Assembly: GCF_900107285.1 (NCBI RefSeq) | Contig: NZ_FNPK01000022.1 | Location: 1 to 45,190 of the forward strand | Direction: 5' to 3' | Source: Acinetobacter kyonggiensis | GTDB taxonomy: Bacteria > Pseudomonadota > Gammaproteobacteria > Pseudomonadales > Moraxellaceae | Length of the DNA stretch: 45,190 bases | Shown: piece by piece, positions 1 to 7,718 of the stretch | Position numbering within the stretch: position 1 is the first letter of the stretch | How the letters are laid out: every line of letters begins with the position of its first letter | Position numbers and translations under genes: made by a program | The notes under the pieces: generated by a model | What the model was told of the DNA's origin: nothing | What the model saw: the letters and a program-made list of their open reading frames with translations, nothing else | Database searches by the model: none

Positions 1-224
1 GCATGTAGTTTTTTTAGATCGATGGGTGGTTCTGTTGGAGCTTTTGATTGATCGAAAGCTTGCGAGGAAGCTGAAATCAGTTGATTTTTCCAGTCGATAA
101 TTTGGTTTTGATGAACATCAAATTCAGCACTCAATTCAGCAAGTGTTTTTTCTGCTTTAATCGCAGCAAGTGCTACCTTAGCTTTAAAATCATTTGAATG
201 ATTTCTTCTTGGTCTACGTGCCAT
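1..224 (-). CDS. IS3-family transposase OrfA, cut by window edge
   Basis: Reading the minus strand from the ATG at 224-222 gives a protein starting MARRPRRNHSNDFKAKVALA and continuing without a stop to the window edge (about 74 codons). The sequence FKAKVALAAIKAEKTLAELS followed by a second helix with DWKNQL is the helix-turn-helix plus leucine-rich pattern of IS3-family OrfA proteins, which bind the inverted repeats and are fused to OrfB by programmed frameshifting. OrfB would lie left of the window. The gene points away from the phage genes, so the end of this IS lies between it and the next gene. Family call is fairly secure; the exact IS name is not known. Confidence 0.8.
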   Translation of the reverse strand, partial: MARRPRRNHSNDFKAKVALAAIKAEKTLAELSAEFDVHQNQIIDWKNQLISASSQAFDQSKAPTEPPIDLKKLH

Positions 225-309
225 AAAATACTCCATATATTGATGTTTATAACATCATTTGGGGAGCAAAATATCACTTATAAGTGTTGTTCAAATTTCC
301 TGATCCACA
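1..309 (-). mobile_element. IS3-family insertion sequence, one end
   Basis: The element includes the OrfA start and its upstream region. Read on the minus strand, the likely terminal inverted repeat begins near 305-309 (TGGATCAGGAAATTTGAACA or slightly outside it). The outer end is an estimate: the other terminus and any target-site duplication lie outside the window. Confidence 0.5.
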
Positions 310-318
310 TCACAATAA

Positions 319-353
319 AAGCCGTTCTAGTGCGCTAAATGCTAGAACGGCTT
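319..353. terminator. 12-bp perfect hairpin beside the IS end
   Basis: AAGCCGTTCTAG and CTAGAACGGCTT pair perfectly around an 11-nt loop. On the + strand it is followed by AAAATAAG, but on the minus strand by TTTTATTG, so it would terminate leftward transcription. No leftward gene lies to its right, so it may be an orphan left by the IS insertion or a deletion. Confidence 0.5.
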
Positions 354-447
354 AAAATAAGATAATGATTTAGAAAGGATAAATCAAAGCATTTTGTATA
401 AGGTGTATTATGTTAATTGTAAAAAATAAAGTTTTAATGAGTAGATA

Positions 448-1338
448 ATGAGTCAGTGTAGATTATGTAAAAAACAAGTAAAGCTTGAAGAAAGTCATAT
501 TATTCCAAAATTTATAGGGAAGTGGTTAAGAAAAACTTCAGCAACTGGATATCTAAGGTCTATTGATAATCCAAATATAAGGCGCCAAGATTTATTTAAA
601 GTAAAGCTATTATGTAAGTCATGTGAAGATCTTTTTTCAGATACAGAATCTTACTTCGCAGAAACTATTTTTCATCCATACGTGAATAGAGAAAATTTTT
701 CTTATAACCTATCTTATAATCATAATTTAAGTAAGTTTTTCGCATCATTGTCTTGGAGAGTTTTAGTTTATTTGACAGAATTTTTAAACAATGAAACTAG
801 TCCTGAAATTGAAAAATGCAAATCAAAATTAGAGGATTTTCTTCTAGGAATAGGGAATACTTCTAATTTAGATCAATATGAACAACATTTAATACCACTA
901 GAAAGCGGCTCTCAATCGTTATTAAATACTAAGCATTCAAATATCAATTCTTACTTCTGTAGGGCTATAGATACGGACTTACTAAATTCAAAGTCTGGGT
1001 CTTTAATTTATATTAAAATACCTAACTTTATGATCATATCAAATATAAATTATAAATATATCAATAAGATGAGATCAAGTAGGGTTGCTTTAAAACATGG
1101 TGTTTTAGCACCCAAAGAATATATCCTTCCTATAGAAATGCAGCACTATTTAGATAACCGCTTAACTTTCATAAAAGAGAATATAACTAATGTAATTTCA
1201 GAGACTCAAAATGACAAAATACTTTCAACAATAAAAAATGATCTTGATAGATTCGAAAACTCTCACACTCTTAAGATAGTTGAGGCAGACTTATATCCCA
1301 ATCAATTTATTTTCAGAGATAAAGGAAAACCTCTCTAA
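448..1338 (+). CDS. CxxC / HNH-like hypothetical protein, probable cargo
   Basis: The 296-residue protein starts with CRLC (C4, C7), then SHIIPKF with H17, then CKSC (C56, C59). This spacing, C-x2-C plus SHIIP plus C-x2-C, resembles zinc-bound HNH/treble-clef proteins of unknown function, some of which sit near defence genes; that link is an inference. The remaining 230 residues are not recognised. The gene is much more AT-rich than the phage genes, lies between an IS and the phage block, and lacks the phage TTGGAAC element, so it looks like separately acquired cargo. A catalytic HNH Asn/His set is not obvious, so nuclease activity is uncertain. Confidence 0.6.
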   Translation: MSQCRLCKKQVKLEESHIIPKFIGKWLRKTSATGYLRSIDNPNIRRQDLFKVKLLCKSCEDLFSDTESYFAETIFHPYVNRENFSYNLSYNHNLSKFFASLSWRVLVYLTEFLNNETSPEIEKCKSKLEDFLLGIGNTSNLDQYEQHLIPLESGSQSLLNTKHSNINSYFCRAIDTDLLNSKSGSLIYIKIPNFMIISNINYKYINKMRSSRVALKHGVLAPKEYILPIEMQHYLDNRLTFIKENITNVISETQNDKILSTIKNDLDRFENSHTLKIVEADLYPNQFIFRDKGKPL

Positions 1339-1454
1339 TATTTATAAAACTATTACATAATATCCTCCATTTAATCTAACATAATGATGTTTATACGAAA
1401 CGCGTATGTAAGCCCCAAGTAGAAATGTCCGCTTATAGGATATTCACTAGATCC

Positions 1455-1482
1455 AAAAAGACTGCTTAGGCGGTCTTTTTTA
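1455..1482 (+). terminator. Intrinsic terminator
   Basis: AAAGACTGC and GCGGTCTTT pair around a TTAG loop, followed by a T run that leads straight into the TTGGAAC element. It insulates the first phage unit from transcription coming from the left. Confidence 0.8.
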
Positions 1483-1525
1483 TTGGAACAAGTACACTGA
1501 CTGCAATCATAGAAATCTTACCCTA
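1483..1525 (+). promoter_or_regulatory. TTGGAAC element, copy 1
   Basis: TTGGAAC at 1483-1489, 69 bp before the ATG of the membrane protein gene. At the usual 30-bp spacing the downstream box is weak (ACCCTA). Confidence 0.6.
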
Positions 1526-1551
1526 GGCATAAATAGCTTTAGGAGCGGGTA

Positions 1552-1905
1552 ATGCTGAATTTTGGTTTGAATGTACTGCTGGTCATACTCTTTTTAGTGC
1601 ATGTATTTTTTGCCTTTAAGGGCTTTCGTAACAGTAAATTACAGCTCATGCATCTATTGCGTCAGGGCATCGTTGATAAGGTTTTTAACCATTCACGGAA
1701 GATGCTGTATCTGCTTTTGATTCCGGCAGTTTTGATCACCGGCATTGCCACATGGTCATTTTACAATGTGTTGACTTACTGCGGCGCTTCAGCATTTATT
1801 CTTTATATTATTTTGGCTGCATTTGCCCTGTATTCCATGACGGTTCTTGCTGCCTTCCTATTCTGTAAAGTCATTCAATTGGCAGCACATAAGGCAGGGC
1901 TATGA
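1552..1905 (+). CDS. Small membrane protein, first gene of baseplate unit
   Basis: The 117-residue product has three hydrophobic stretches, about residues 2-21, 50-70 and 76-106, with a basic loop between the first two. It is probably an inner-membrane protein. GGAGCGGGTA gives a ribosome site before the ATG. The next gene starts inside its stop codon (ATGA), so the two are translationally coupled, which places it in a baseplate operon. A holin-like or injection role is possible, but no family is recognised. Confidence 0.65.
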   Translation: MLNFGLNVLLVILFLVHVFFAFKGFRNSKLQLMHLLRQGIVDKVFNHSRKMLYLLLIPAVLITGIATWSFYNVLTYCGASAFILYIILAAFALYSMTVLAAFLFCKVIQLAAHKAGL

Positions 1906-2237
1906 TCGATCGAAATAAAATACTCACCATGCTGGATCATTGGTTCAATTCCGAAATCAATGGCTATTTTGGATCGCCGTATGGACCGGACTTGAACAGT
2001 CTGCTTATGGGGCCTTTAGATTCTCCAGTGGCAAATGAATTCATCAACAAGATGAAGCAGGATATTCCGATTCTTCAGCAGCTCAGTGCAGATCAGCTTG
2101 CGCTATATAGCCAAAATGAAGGCTTTGAAACAAAGGTTATTTATCTCAAGGTCGGTGATGTGGCGATTAACTTAAATCAGATCAGAGACAGCCAGCTGAC
2201 AATGCAAGGGGAGACATACGATGCTGACGCAAACTAA
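1902..2237 (+). CDS. Putative baseplate wedge protein, W/gp25 position
   Basis: The 111-residue protein overlaps the gene before it by 4 nt and the gene after it by 17 nt. It is followed by J-like and I-like genes, so it holds the position of gpW in P2-type phages (gp25 in T4). Its length fits that family. The sequence is divergent: the usual EPR motif of gp25-like proteins is not visible, and GSPYGPDLNSLLMGPLDSP lies where a similar loop might be. The assignment rests mainly on gene order. Confidence 0.45.
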   Translation: MIDRNKILTMLDHWFNSEINGYFGSPYGPDLNSLLMGPLDSPVANEFINKMKQDIPILQQLSADQLALYSQNEGFETKVIYLKVGDVAINLNQIRDSQLTMQGETYDADAN

Positions 2238-3660
2238 TTTTGAGGCACGTATTGTTGCATCATTGGATGACTATGAAATTCAAGAGCGCTATAACGCGCA
2301 AGATCCTTTGGTCATTCAGCAGATCCGCTCTATTGCAGCATTCCTTTCCCTATTTAGTCAGGAAATTGATATTGCAGAACTGGAACCGTTCATTAAAACC
2401 CGCGATCGCTCAATTATTGCTGATGCGACCAACAAGGGGATTCTGCCGATCGCAATGCCTGCACAGCATATTATTGAAGTGCTCAACCGTTCGGGAAACA
2501 GCATTAGCTTAAGCCAAGGCCGTCAAATTGAAGATAACAGTGGTCGTCCTTGGCGGTTACTGCAATCTGTGACCGTATTGCCGGGTGAAACGGGGGAAGT
2601 ACTTGCAGAGCAGAGTGAATACCGTGAGGTTCAATACCTTGTACAAAATACAGAGAACTTTCATCGTACACAGATTAAATTGCAAGATGATTTGTCATTA
2701 GCCGGTATTACGGTACGTGATGATCAAAACAATACCTATCTGCATAAAAAGCGCTGGATGAATGTCGCGCCGTTGGAATACGCATTCAACCTGACAACGG
2801 ACAGTCTGCGCCGTATCTTTATAGAATTTGGTGATGATGAGCGAGCAGGATGCACCGCAAAAGCCAATCAGATATTTACCTTTGGTCTTTTGGAAACATA
2901 CGGCGATGTCGATATTTCGCGTTTAAAAGATGCTTCACTGGTCGATGTATTCAATGCTGATGAACAGCGTGTGTCAGTGCGATTTAAGCAGAGCGGTGCG
3001 GTACGTCAGGGTGCAGATCCGCTAAATGTATCAGAGCTGCGCGTACTGTCCAGCTATCCATCGCTGTACGATGAAAACGCCGTGTTTCTGGGTAATTTCG
3101 ATTATTCAGTTCGGGCTAAATTTATGCCACGCGCTAACTATCTGGCAGTATGGAACGAAAATGAGCATGACCGTTACTATGGTGCGACCTATCAAGATAT
3201 CAATCATCTGCATATTGCAGTAGTCGCCAAAAACAGCGTGGAGCAGGCAACACTGGAACAGGAAATCATTCAGTACATTGGCCAGCTGGACAGCCTGTAT
3301 AAAGACCGTGTTCGTGTGCATGCCGTTTTAGAAAAGCCTTTTGCAATAGTGTTAAATGGTCGCTTGGCCGCCGTGCATGATCTGGATGGAGTGAAAACCC
3401 AGATCAAAGGTTTGTTGGTTGACCGTTATGGTCAAACGAAATTGAGTTCAAGTCGTTGGTTAGTAAATGGTTTCAACACACAGGAAATCTCTACACAGCT
3501 GCGAAAAAACATTACAGCCTTTCAGGACAACATCAGCGATTTTTCACTCAGTGTTCCTACAGTCTCAAATAAACCACATGAATGGGTCTATGTTTCTGAC
3601 TCCAGCATCACACTGAATCTACAACGTACCGCAGAGATGGGGGCCGCATGGGTAATGTAA
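2221..3660 (+). CDS. Baseplate J-like protein (gp6/gpJ family)
   Basis: The 479-residue protein has an N-terminal helical region, then VTVLPGETGEVLAEQSEYRE and IFIEFGDDERAGCTAKANQI. These resemble the J-like core, in which a stretch like VxFGDGxxGxxPPAGxxI is typical. The C-terminal half (HIAVVAKNSVEQATLEQEII) fits the domain with dimer-forming helices. Proteins of this family form the wedge ring of contractile tails. The order with the W-like gene before and the I-like gene after, with short overlaps on both sides, supports the call. Confidence 0.65.
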   Translation: MLTQTNFEARIVASLDDYEIQERYNAQDPLVIQQIRSIAAFLSLFSQEIDIAELEPFIKTRDRSIIADATNKGILPIAMPAQHIIEVLNRSGNSISLSQGRQIEDNSGRPWRLLQSVTVLPGETGEVLAEQSEYREVQYLVQNTENFHRTQIKLQDDLSLAGITVRDDQNNTYLHKKRWMNVAPLEYAFNLTTDSLRRIFIEFGDDERAGCTAKANQIFTFGLLETYGDVDISRLKDASLVDVFNADEQRVSVRFKQSGAVRQGADPLNVSELRVLSSYPSLYDENAVFLGNFDYSVRAKFMPRANYLAVWNENEHDRYYGATYQDINHLHIAVVAKNSVEQATLEQEIIQYIGQLDSLYKDRVRVHAVLEKPFAIVLNGRLAAVHDLDGVKTQIKGLLVDRYGQTKLSSSRWLVNGFNTQEISTQLRKNITAFQDNISDFSLSVPTVSNKPHEWVYVSDSSITLNLQRTAEMGAAWVM

Positions 3661-4280
3661 GCTTTACGCGCCCCATTGATCAGCAAGTTAATAATCACCA
3701 AGGGTTGGAAACAGTATTGGCCAAGGCATTTAAGCAAGTCTTTGCCGATGTCTTTGAACAGCAAGTTCAGGACATGCTGGACTATGGCTGTCCGCACTTG
3801 GGCAGCAGAAAGGTCATTGAGCGGTTTTCTAAGCAGGATGGCCTAGTAGTACTACGCCGCCCACTGACTTCAGATACGCTGATGCGGGTAATCTATGCAA
3901 ACTGGTCAAGTCTGGCCAGTGAGCGCGGTTTAGGTTTTTTAGAATTTGTACTGCGCATGATCTGGACGGATCAGTGGCAGATTAAGCGCCTCTGGCATCC
4001 AATCAAAACCTATTTGAATTATCCAGCACATATTACGGTTGAAGAAAAGCCTGATCATTTCCTCACAAGCCGTTTGCGCATTTCAATTGAGGACACAGTT
4101 GATACTTCTGAGATTGTTGAGCTTGCGCCTATTATACGGCGTTTAGTGCCAGCAAATATTGTGGTGAAAGTTCATGCAAAAGCTTTGGATGTTGAATTTG
4201 GCAATAAAGCAATAGGTGCAGCGGTGTATGGCAAGGTTTATCAGGTAATTGATTTCAGTGACCATGGCACCGTAAATTAG
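3648..4280 (+). CDS. Tail protein I-like baseplate component
   Basis: This 210-residue protein overlaps the J-like gene by 13 nt. The central part SSLASERGLGFLEFVLRMIW, followed by a region ending WHPI, recalls gpI-type wedge proteins, which link the J-like ring to the tail fibres. The C-terminal half is beta-rich and unassigned. Position after W-like and J-like genes is the strongest evidence. Confidence 0.55.
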   Translation: MGNVSFTRPIDQQVNNHQGLETVLAKAFKQVFADVFEQQVQDMLDYGCPHLGSRKVIERFSKQDGLVVLRRPLTSDTLMRVIYANWSSLASERGLGFLEFVLRMIWTDQWQIKRLWHPIKTYLNYPAHITVEEKPDHFLTSRLRISIEDTVDTSEIVELAPIIRRLVPANIVVKVHAKALDVEFGNKAIGAAVYGKVYQVIDFSDHGTVN

Positions 4281-4294
4281 ATGAAAATTATGTA

Positions 4295-4342
4295 TTGGAA
4301 CTGGCTAGACTGAAAAACATTTGAAAATGGTTTGATGTAATT
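4295..4342 (+). promoter_or_regulatory. TTGGAAC element, copy 2
   Basis: TTGGAAC at 4295-4301, 72 bp before the ATG at 4367. It follows the end of the baseplate unit without a clear terminator. The AAAATA-like box is not convincing here. Confidence 0.6.
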
Positions 4343-4366
4343 CATCTTGAACTAAAGAGATATTTT

Positions 4367-4825
4367 ATGTCTGCCAATACCGAAAACAGTACTATCGCGC
4401 TTACTGCTGATGCTGGAAGTGACCAGAACTTAATTGTTGAAGAATTTTTAGGACATGCTAAAGCTGATTTAGATCCGGCTGCTGTTGAGCAGGTACAGAA
4501 CGGTGAACAGGTGGAAGGGGTAACAGCCTATGCCCGTGGTAATTATTATAAAATTTCTGCCAATCCAAAATCTCCAGACTATATCGAACCATTTGATATT
4601 CACCTTCATTTCCAAGATGGTCCAACCGTTTTAGAAGGCGTGAATGGTGCGACCAATGAAGCACTTTTAAAAGTGCTGATTCATCGTACTAAGATTTTAG
4701 ACAGCCAGTTCCCATCTGAGCATAACAAAGAGGCCATTGCCGCATTAGAAAGCGCTCTGGCTGCATTTGATGCGCGGACAGCAGAACGGCTGGCACGTGG
4801 TGTTGAAGGCCTGAATGCGGAGTAG
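4367..4825 (+). CDS. Possible Acb2/Tad1-like anti-defence protein
   Basis: The 152-residue protein ends with a two-helix region starting TNEALLKVLIHRTKILDSQF and ending ARTAERLARGVEGL. From memory this resembles small phage proteins with a conserved ARGVEG tail, some annotated as the Acb2/Tad1 hairpin, a sponge that binds cyclic oligonucleotide signals of CBASS and Thoeris immunity. Residues 1-95 form an extra N-terminal part with a likely beta section (GVTAYARGNYYKIS). It has its own TTGGAAC element, so it seems to be expressed with the virion genes. The family link is tentative and no ligand-binding residues were verified. Confidence 0.45.
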   Translation: MSANTENSTIALTADAGSDQNLIVEEFLGHAKADLDPAAVEQVQNGEQVEGVTAYARGNYYKISANPKSPDYIEPFDIHLHFQDGPTVLEGVNGATNEALLKVLIHRTKILDSQFPSEHNKEAIAALESALAAFDARTAERLARGVEGLNAE

Positions 4826-4831
4826 TTGCTA

Positions 4832-5029
4832 ATGAAATTTAACCGAATCAGCGTGGCTCTGCTGGGAGCATTAGCTTGTGGTTTAGGAGTCGCCCATTCA
4901 GGCGGTTACTCAAGCCCTCACCAAGACAGAACGCCGTATGCTTTCACCCCTAAGCGTAAAGTCAAATCAAAGGCCAACAAAGTCAGTCAGAAGAAAAAGC
5001 GTCTGAATGCACGGCGTTTAGGACGTTAA
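4832..5029 (+). CDS. Small secreted, very basic protein
   Basis: I chose the ATG at 4832; a TTG 6 nt upstream is also in frame. The 65-residue product has a typical signal peptide (MKFNRISVALLGALACGLGV, then AHS) and a mature part rich in Lys and Arg, ending KKKRLNARRLGR. It is probably exported to the periplasm. It follows the Acb2-like gene by 6 nt. Function unknown: envelope binding, exclusion or lysis support are possible, none shown. Confidence 0.6.
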   Translation: MKFNRISVALLGALACGLGVAHSGGYSSPHQDRTPYAFTPKRKVKSKANKVSQKKKRLNARRLGR

Positions 5030-5041
5030 GGAGAATATTCA

Positions 5042-5287
5042 ATGCTTACTAAAATCCGTTGCTGTAAAAAAGGTAATGATCAGTTTATTAATCTACATGA
5101 TATTTCATATATTGAAGTTTCCGACACTGACTATTGCGGTGGAATGAGAGGGTATGAAAGTAAATATGCCAGCGTCATTTTAGGCATGAAAAATGGTCAC
5201 AGTGTTTTGCTAACAATAGAAAGAACCAAGCTTGAGGTACTTTCTACACCTCCAGCACAACCAGCACTTGTAGAATGGCCAGATTGA
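5042..5287 (+). CDS. Hypothetical protein, 81 aa
   Basis: Preceded by AAGGAGAATATTCA, a strong ribosome site. The product is a small mixed alpha/beta protein with a Cys pair near the start (RCCKKG) and a YIEVSDTDYCGG segment. No family recognised. It is the last gene before a terminator that overlaps its stop codon, so it closes the small accessory unit that starts at 4367. Confidence 0.6.
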   Translation: MLTKIRCCKKGNDQFINLHDISYIEVSDTDYCGGMRGYESKYASVILGMKNGHSVLLTIERTKLEVLSTPPAQPALVEWPD

Positions 5288-5307
5288 TAACAATCTAGCT
5301 TTTTTTA
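5281..5307 (+). terminator. Intrinsic terminator overlapping the stop codon
   Basis: AGATTG, loop ATAA, CAATCT, then a run of seven T. The hairpin begins inside the last codons of the 81-aa gene and its T run abuts the next TTGGAAC element. Confidence 0.7.
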
Positions 5308-5350
5308 TTGGAACATTCCAAAATCTACATTGCGCCGTATTGCCACAATA
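5308..5350 (+). promoter_or_regulatory. TTGGAAC-N30-ACAATA element, copy 3
   Basis: TTGGAAC at 5308-5314 and ACAATA at 5345-5350, 73 bp before the ATG of the protease gene. A terminator hairpin starts at the last base of the downstream box. Confidence 0.65.
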
Positions 5351-5380
5351 GCCCTAATAATCACTTATTGGGGCTTTTTT
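5350..5380 (+). terminator. Leader terminator nested after the promoter-like element
   Basis: AGCCCTAATAA (5350-5360) pairs over 11 positions with TTATTGGGGCT (5365-5375), followed by T residues that touch the ATG at 5381. The GGGG in the 3' arm is also the only good ribosome site, so folding would hide it. Confidence 0.75.
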
Positions 5381-6298
5381 ATGGCTGATACAGCTCGAAA
5401 AACCAAGAAAATTAAATACAACTTATTTGAGCGTGGCCGCCAACATTCAGGTAAAAACCGCGCCAATGTTGATATGAAAGAAATGATCAATCAGATTAAC
5501 CATCCGAGAGTTCAGGAAATGATTAAGTCGGGGACATTGTATGGCTATAACGGGCATGAGATCCGCCGCCGTTACGGTATGTTTCCGCCTGAATCAGTGA
5601 TCATTGATGGCAAAGTGGTGTATTTAGAGTCAGCATTCAGAACACTTGAATCTTATGCCGATAAAAATGGTGATGTGACCCATGTATCAGAGTTTCTCGA
5701 TAATGCAGCAGGGGAACATGCCCGTAAGCAGTATCTAGCCCGTGTAGGCGGTTTTAGTTCTGCTCAGGATTACCGTCGTTCTGGACTCGGTTTAGTACCA
5801 GTTAATTTCTATGGTTATGATTATGTCACGCAGCCGAACTATGTCACTAACGTAGGTGATGGCCAGCTGTTTGATGGCCTAGCAGTACCAGAACATCAAG
5901 AAGGACTTATTTCCTGTTTTGACAGTGCTACAGACGTTTCCTTGTTATCACCTTCGGAAGCCATGATTGCCAATATGCTTGAACAGCAGATTGTGCGGGA
6001 TTTTGATCATATTCATGCCCAGATTCAGCTGCATCAATTCAATGAGCAGGCTTTAGATCAAGTGGATCAGCTGGCAAATCAGCTGGCTAAACGTGATCAG
6101 CGTGCCGCATTACAGGTTCAGCGTACACAGGATTTCTATACAGGCATGGTCGGGGAAATCCGCTCTTTTGATTCAGCGTGCGATGAAGCAGAGCAGCTGC
6201 TTACTGAAAGTGAAATTGCACGTATGCAGATCGACGGTGAAAAGCCAAAGACAAAACCTGTAAAAGCTAAAGGCTTTAAACTCTTTGGTTGGGGCTGA
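5381..6298 (+). CDS. Putative prohead protease with helical C-terminal tail
   Basis: I chose the ATG at 5381; the open frame extends upstream through the terminator hairpin, which is unlikely to be coding. The 305-residue protein has a likely protease part at residues 55-170 with DVTHVSEFLDN (H101) and RVGGFSSA (S126/S127), an order and spacing like His/Ser prohead proteases. Residues 184-305 are helical and charged, like a scaffold. Two FDSA motifs occur, at 180-183 exactly at the border and at 263-266. If FDSA is the cleavage site, the protein would process itself. Such proteases trim capsid and core proteins during head maturation. The catalytic residues are inferred by pattern only. Confidence 0.5.
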   Translation: MADTARKTKKIKYNLFERGRQHSGKNRANVDMKEMINQINHPRVQEMIKSGTLYGYNGHEIRRRYGMFPPESVIIDGKVVYLESAFRTLESYADKNGDVTHVSEFLDNAAGEHARKQYLARVGGFSSAQDYRRSGLGLVPVNFYGYDYVTQPNYVTNVGDGQLFDGLAVPEHQEGLISCFDSATDVSLLSPSEAMIANMLEQQIVRDFDHIHAQIQLHQFNEQALDQVDQLANQLAKRDQRAALQVQRTQDFYTGMVGEIRSFDSACDEAEQLLTESEIARMQIDGEKPKTKPVKAKGFKLFGWG

Positions 6299-6300
6299 TT

Positions 6301-7107
6301 ATGAGCATGCCTAAAGATTCGCTTAAATGCATTCAAGATGCTTGGTATAAAATGCTGGTCGATTTTCGGGCATGGTATATGCCCGAGACCGTTCAGACGG
6401 ATGAATGGAAAGCTCGGCAGATCAGCACAGCCATTAAGTCCTGTCCAAGCCGCCTCATGGATGATTCAGAATCAATGCTGTCTGAATACCGCAAAAGCCA
6501 AAATGCTGATGTTTTAGGCGGTGCAACGGCGTTTATGCCGATTATGCTGACCGCTACGGCGTTGATTGATCAGCCGCCCGATGTCAGTCAGCTTTTGCCA
6601 GTGCCATACTTTGTTCCTGTGGTAATCAAAGATCAATTAGTGAAAATTCGCTTAATTGCTAAGACTGTTCGTGCGCAAATTGCTTTTTATGCGACAAATT
6701 CACATGATGCGCGCTCTGTATGTGATCAATTCTGTGCCTATATGTTGGATGAGGATAAGCGCCGTATTGCGGTGCCTTTTGAAATGGCTGGCAGTCATAT
6801 TGAGCACAGTACATTTACAGTTTTAGAAAATCAGTTGTTTCCATCACCAGTGCCCAGTGAAGCCATCAACCTGTCTATTTTTACCATTGATGTGCAGCTG
6901 ATTGGTTATTTGCCACAAGTTCTAGGGCTTGGTGGACAGCATGATAACAATACTGACAATGGCTATAACCCAGATGGATCGGCAGTAGAAAAACCATTGG
7001 AAGATTTTGTGGTGATTCAAGCCGATAAATTTGCTGAAGACGGTCATGTTCGTGTTAAAGCAGATAGAGGTACTGGAGATATTACAGTGGAGAACATTCA
7101 TGACTAA
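6301..7107 (+). CDS. Unknown phage morphogenesis protein, 268 aa
   Basis: The ATG at 6301 follows the protease stop by 2 nt; an upstream in-frame TTG is less likely. The protein begins with a helical part rich in Trp and Met, then becomes mainly beta (LLPVPYFVPVVIKDQLVKIR). It ends with an acidic tail. It is co-transcribed with the putative protease and overlaps the next gene by 8 nt. A head-completion or tail-terminator role would fit the position, but I recognise no family. Confidence 0.6.
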   Translation: MSMPKDSLKCIQDAWYKMLVDFRAWYMPETVQTDEWKARQISTAIKSCPSRLMDDSESMLSEYRKSQNADVLGGATAFMPIMLTATALIDQPPDVSQLLPVPYFVPVVIKDQLVKIRLIAKTVRAQIAFYATNSHDARSVCDQFCAYMLDEDKRRIAVPFEMAGSHIEHSTFTVLENQLFPSPVPSEAINLSIFTIDVQLIGYLPQVLGLGGQHDNNTDNGYNPDGSAVEKPLEDFVVIQADKFAEDGHVRVKADRGTGDITVENIHD

Positions 7108-7609
7108 AATGATCCGTATTGACAGCCGTGTGACGGGTTTCTCTGATGAACCTATACGCTTATTGGCAATGTGCTATGAGGATACAGGTGAAATTCTGCT
7201 GCAAAAGACTGAGATTTTTACCGCCTTGGCCGTACCGCCAGATCTGCGTAAAAATACGGTTGTTGTGACCGACTCACCGAACTTGATTAAGAACTGGCAG
7301 CTGAAATTCGATGCACAGCAGCATCTTGAAGAAGTCATCCGTATTTATCAGGCAAGCTATCGTGGTGGTCTGGTTGAATTTGAAAATTCAATTACTCGCT
7401 ATAACCCAATGAACATTCTTCAGGTACGGAAAATTGATAAGAAAGGTATGCAGCAGGAGTTTGACAGTAGTTCGCTGAATAATGGTCACATTGCAGCACT
7501 GCTGGCGATTTGGGCGAGTCATAAAATTGCCACTGCATATGGAGTAATGTCGAATCAGGTGCAGGAAGAAGATGATGTCGATCGGACAATGCTGCCTTTT
7601 AGTATTTAA
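7100..7609 (+). CDS. Unknown phage protein upstream of terminase, 169 aa
   Basis: The ATG at 7100 overlaps the stop of the gene before (ATGACTAA) and gives a 169-residue product. A longer open frame from 7031 would overlap by 77 nt and is less likely. The protein is alpha/beta with a hydrophobic helix near the C-terminus (AALLAIWASHKIATAYGVM). Its place just before the large terminase could suit a small terminase or a head-tail protein, but no helix-turn-helix is evident. It contains FDSSS, perhaps by chance. Confidence 0.55.
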   Translation: MTKMIRIDSRVTGFSDEPIRLLAMCYEDTGEILLQKTEIFTALAVPPDLRKNTVVVTDSPNLIKNWQLKFDAQQHLEEVIRIYQASYRGGLVEFENSITRYNPMNILQVRKIDKKGMQQEFDSSSLNNGHIAALLAIWASHKIATAYGVMSNQVQEEDDVDRTMLPFSI

Positions 7610-7647
7610 AGCACTTAAGCGCTCTGCACATTGCACGGCGCGTCATT

Positions 7648-7690
7648 TTGGAACAGCTTAAAATTACAACAAATTGAAAAACTTAAAATA
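7648..7690 (+). promoter_or_regulatory. TTGGAAC-N30-AAAATA element, copy 4
   Basis: TTGGAAC at 7648-7654 and AAAATA at 7685-7690, exactly the consensus spacing, 71 bp before the terminase ATG. Confidence 0.7.
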
Positions 7691-7718
7691 AAAATACAAT
7701 CCCTCGTCTTTTTTGATA

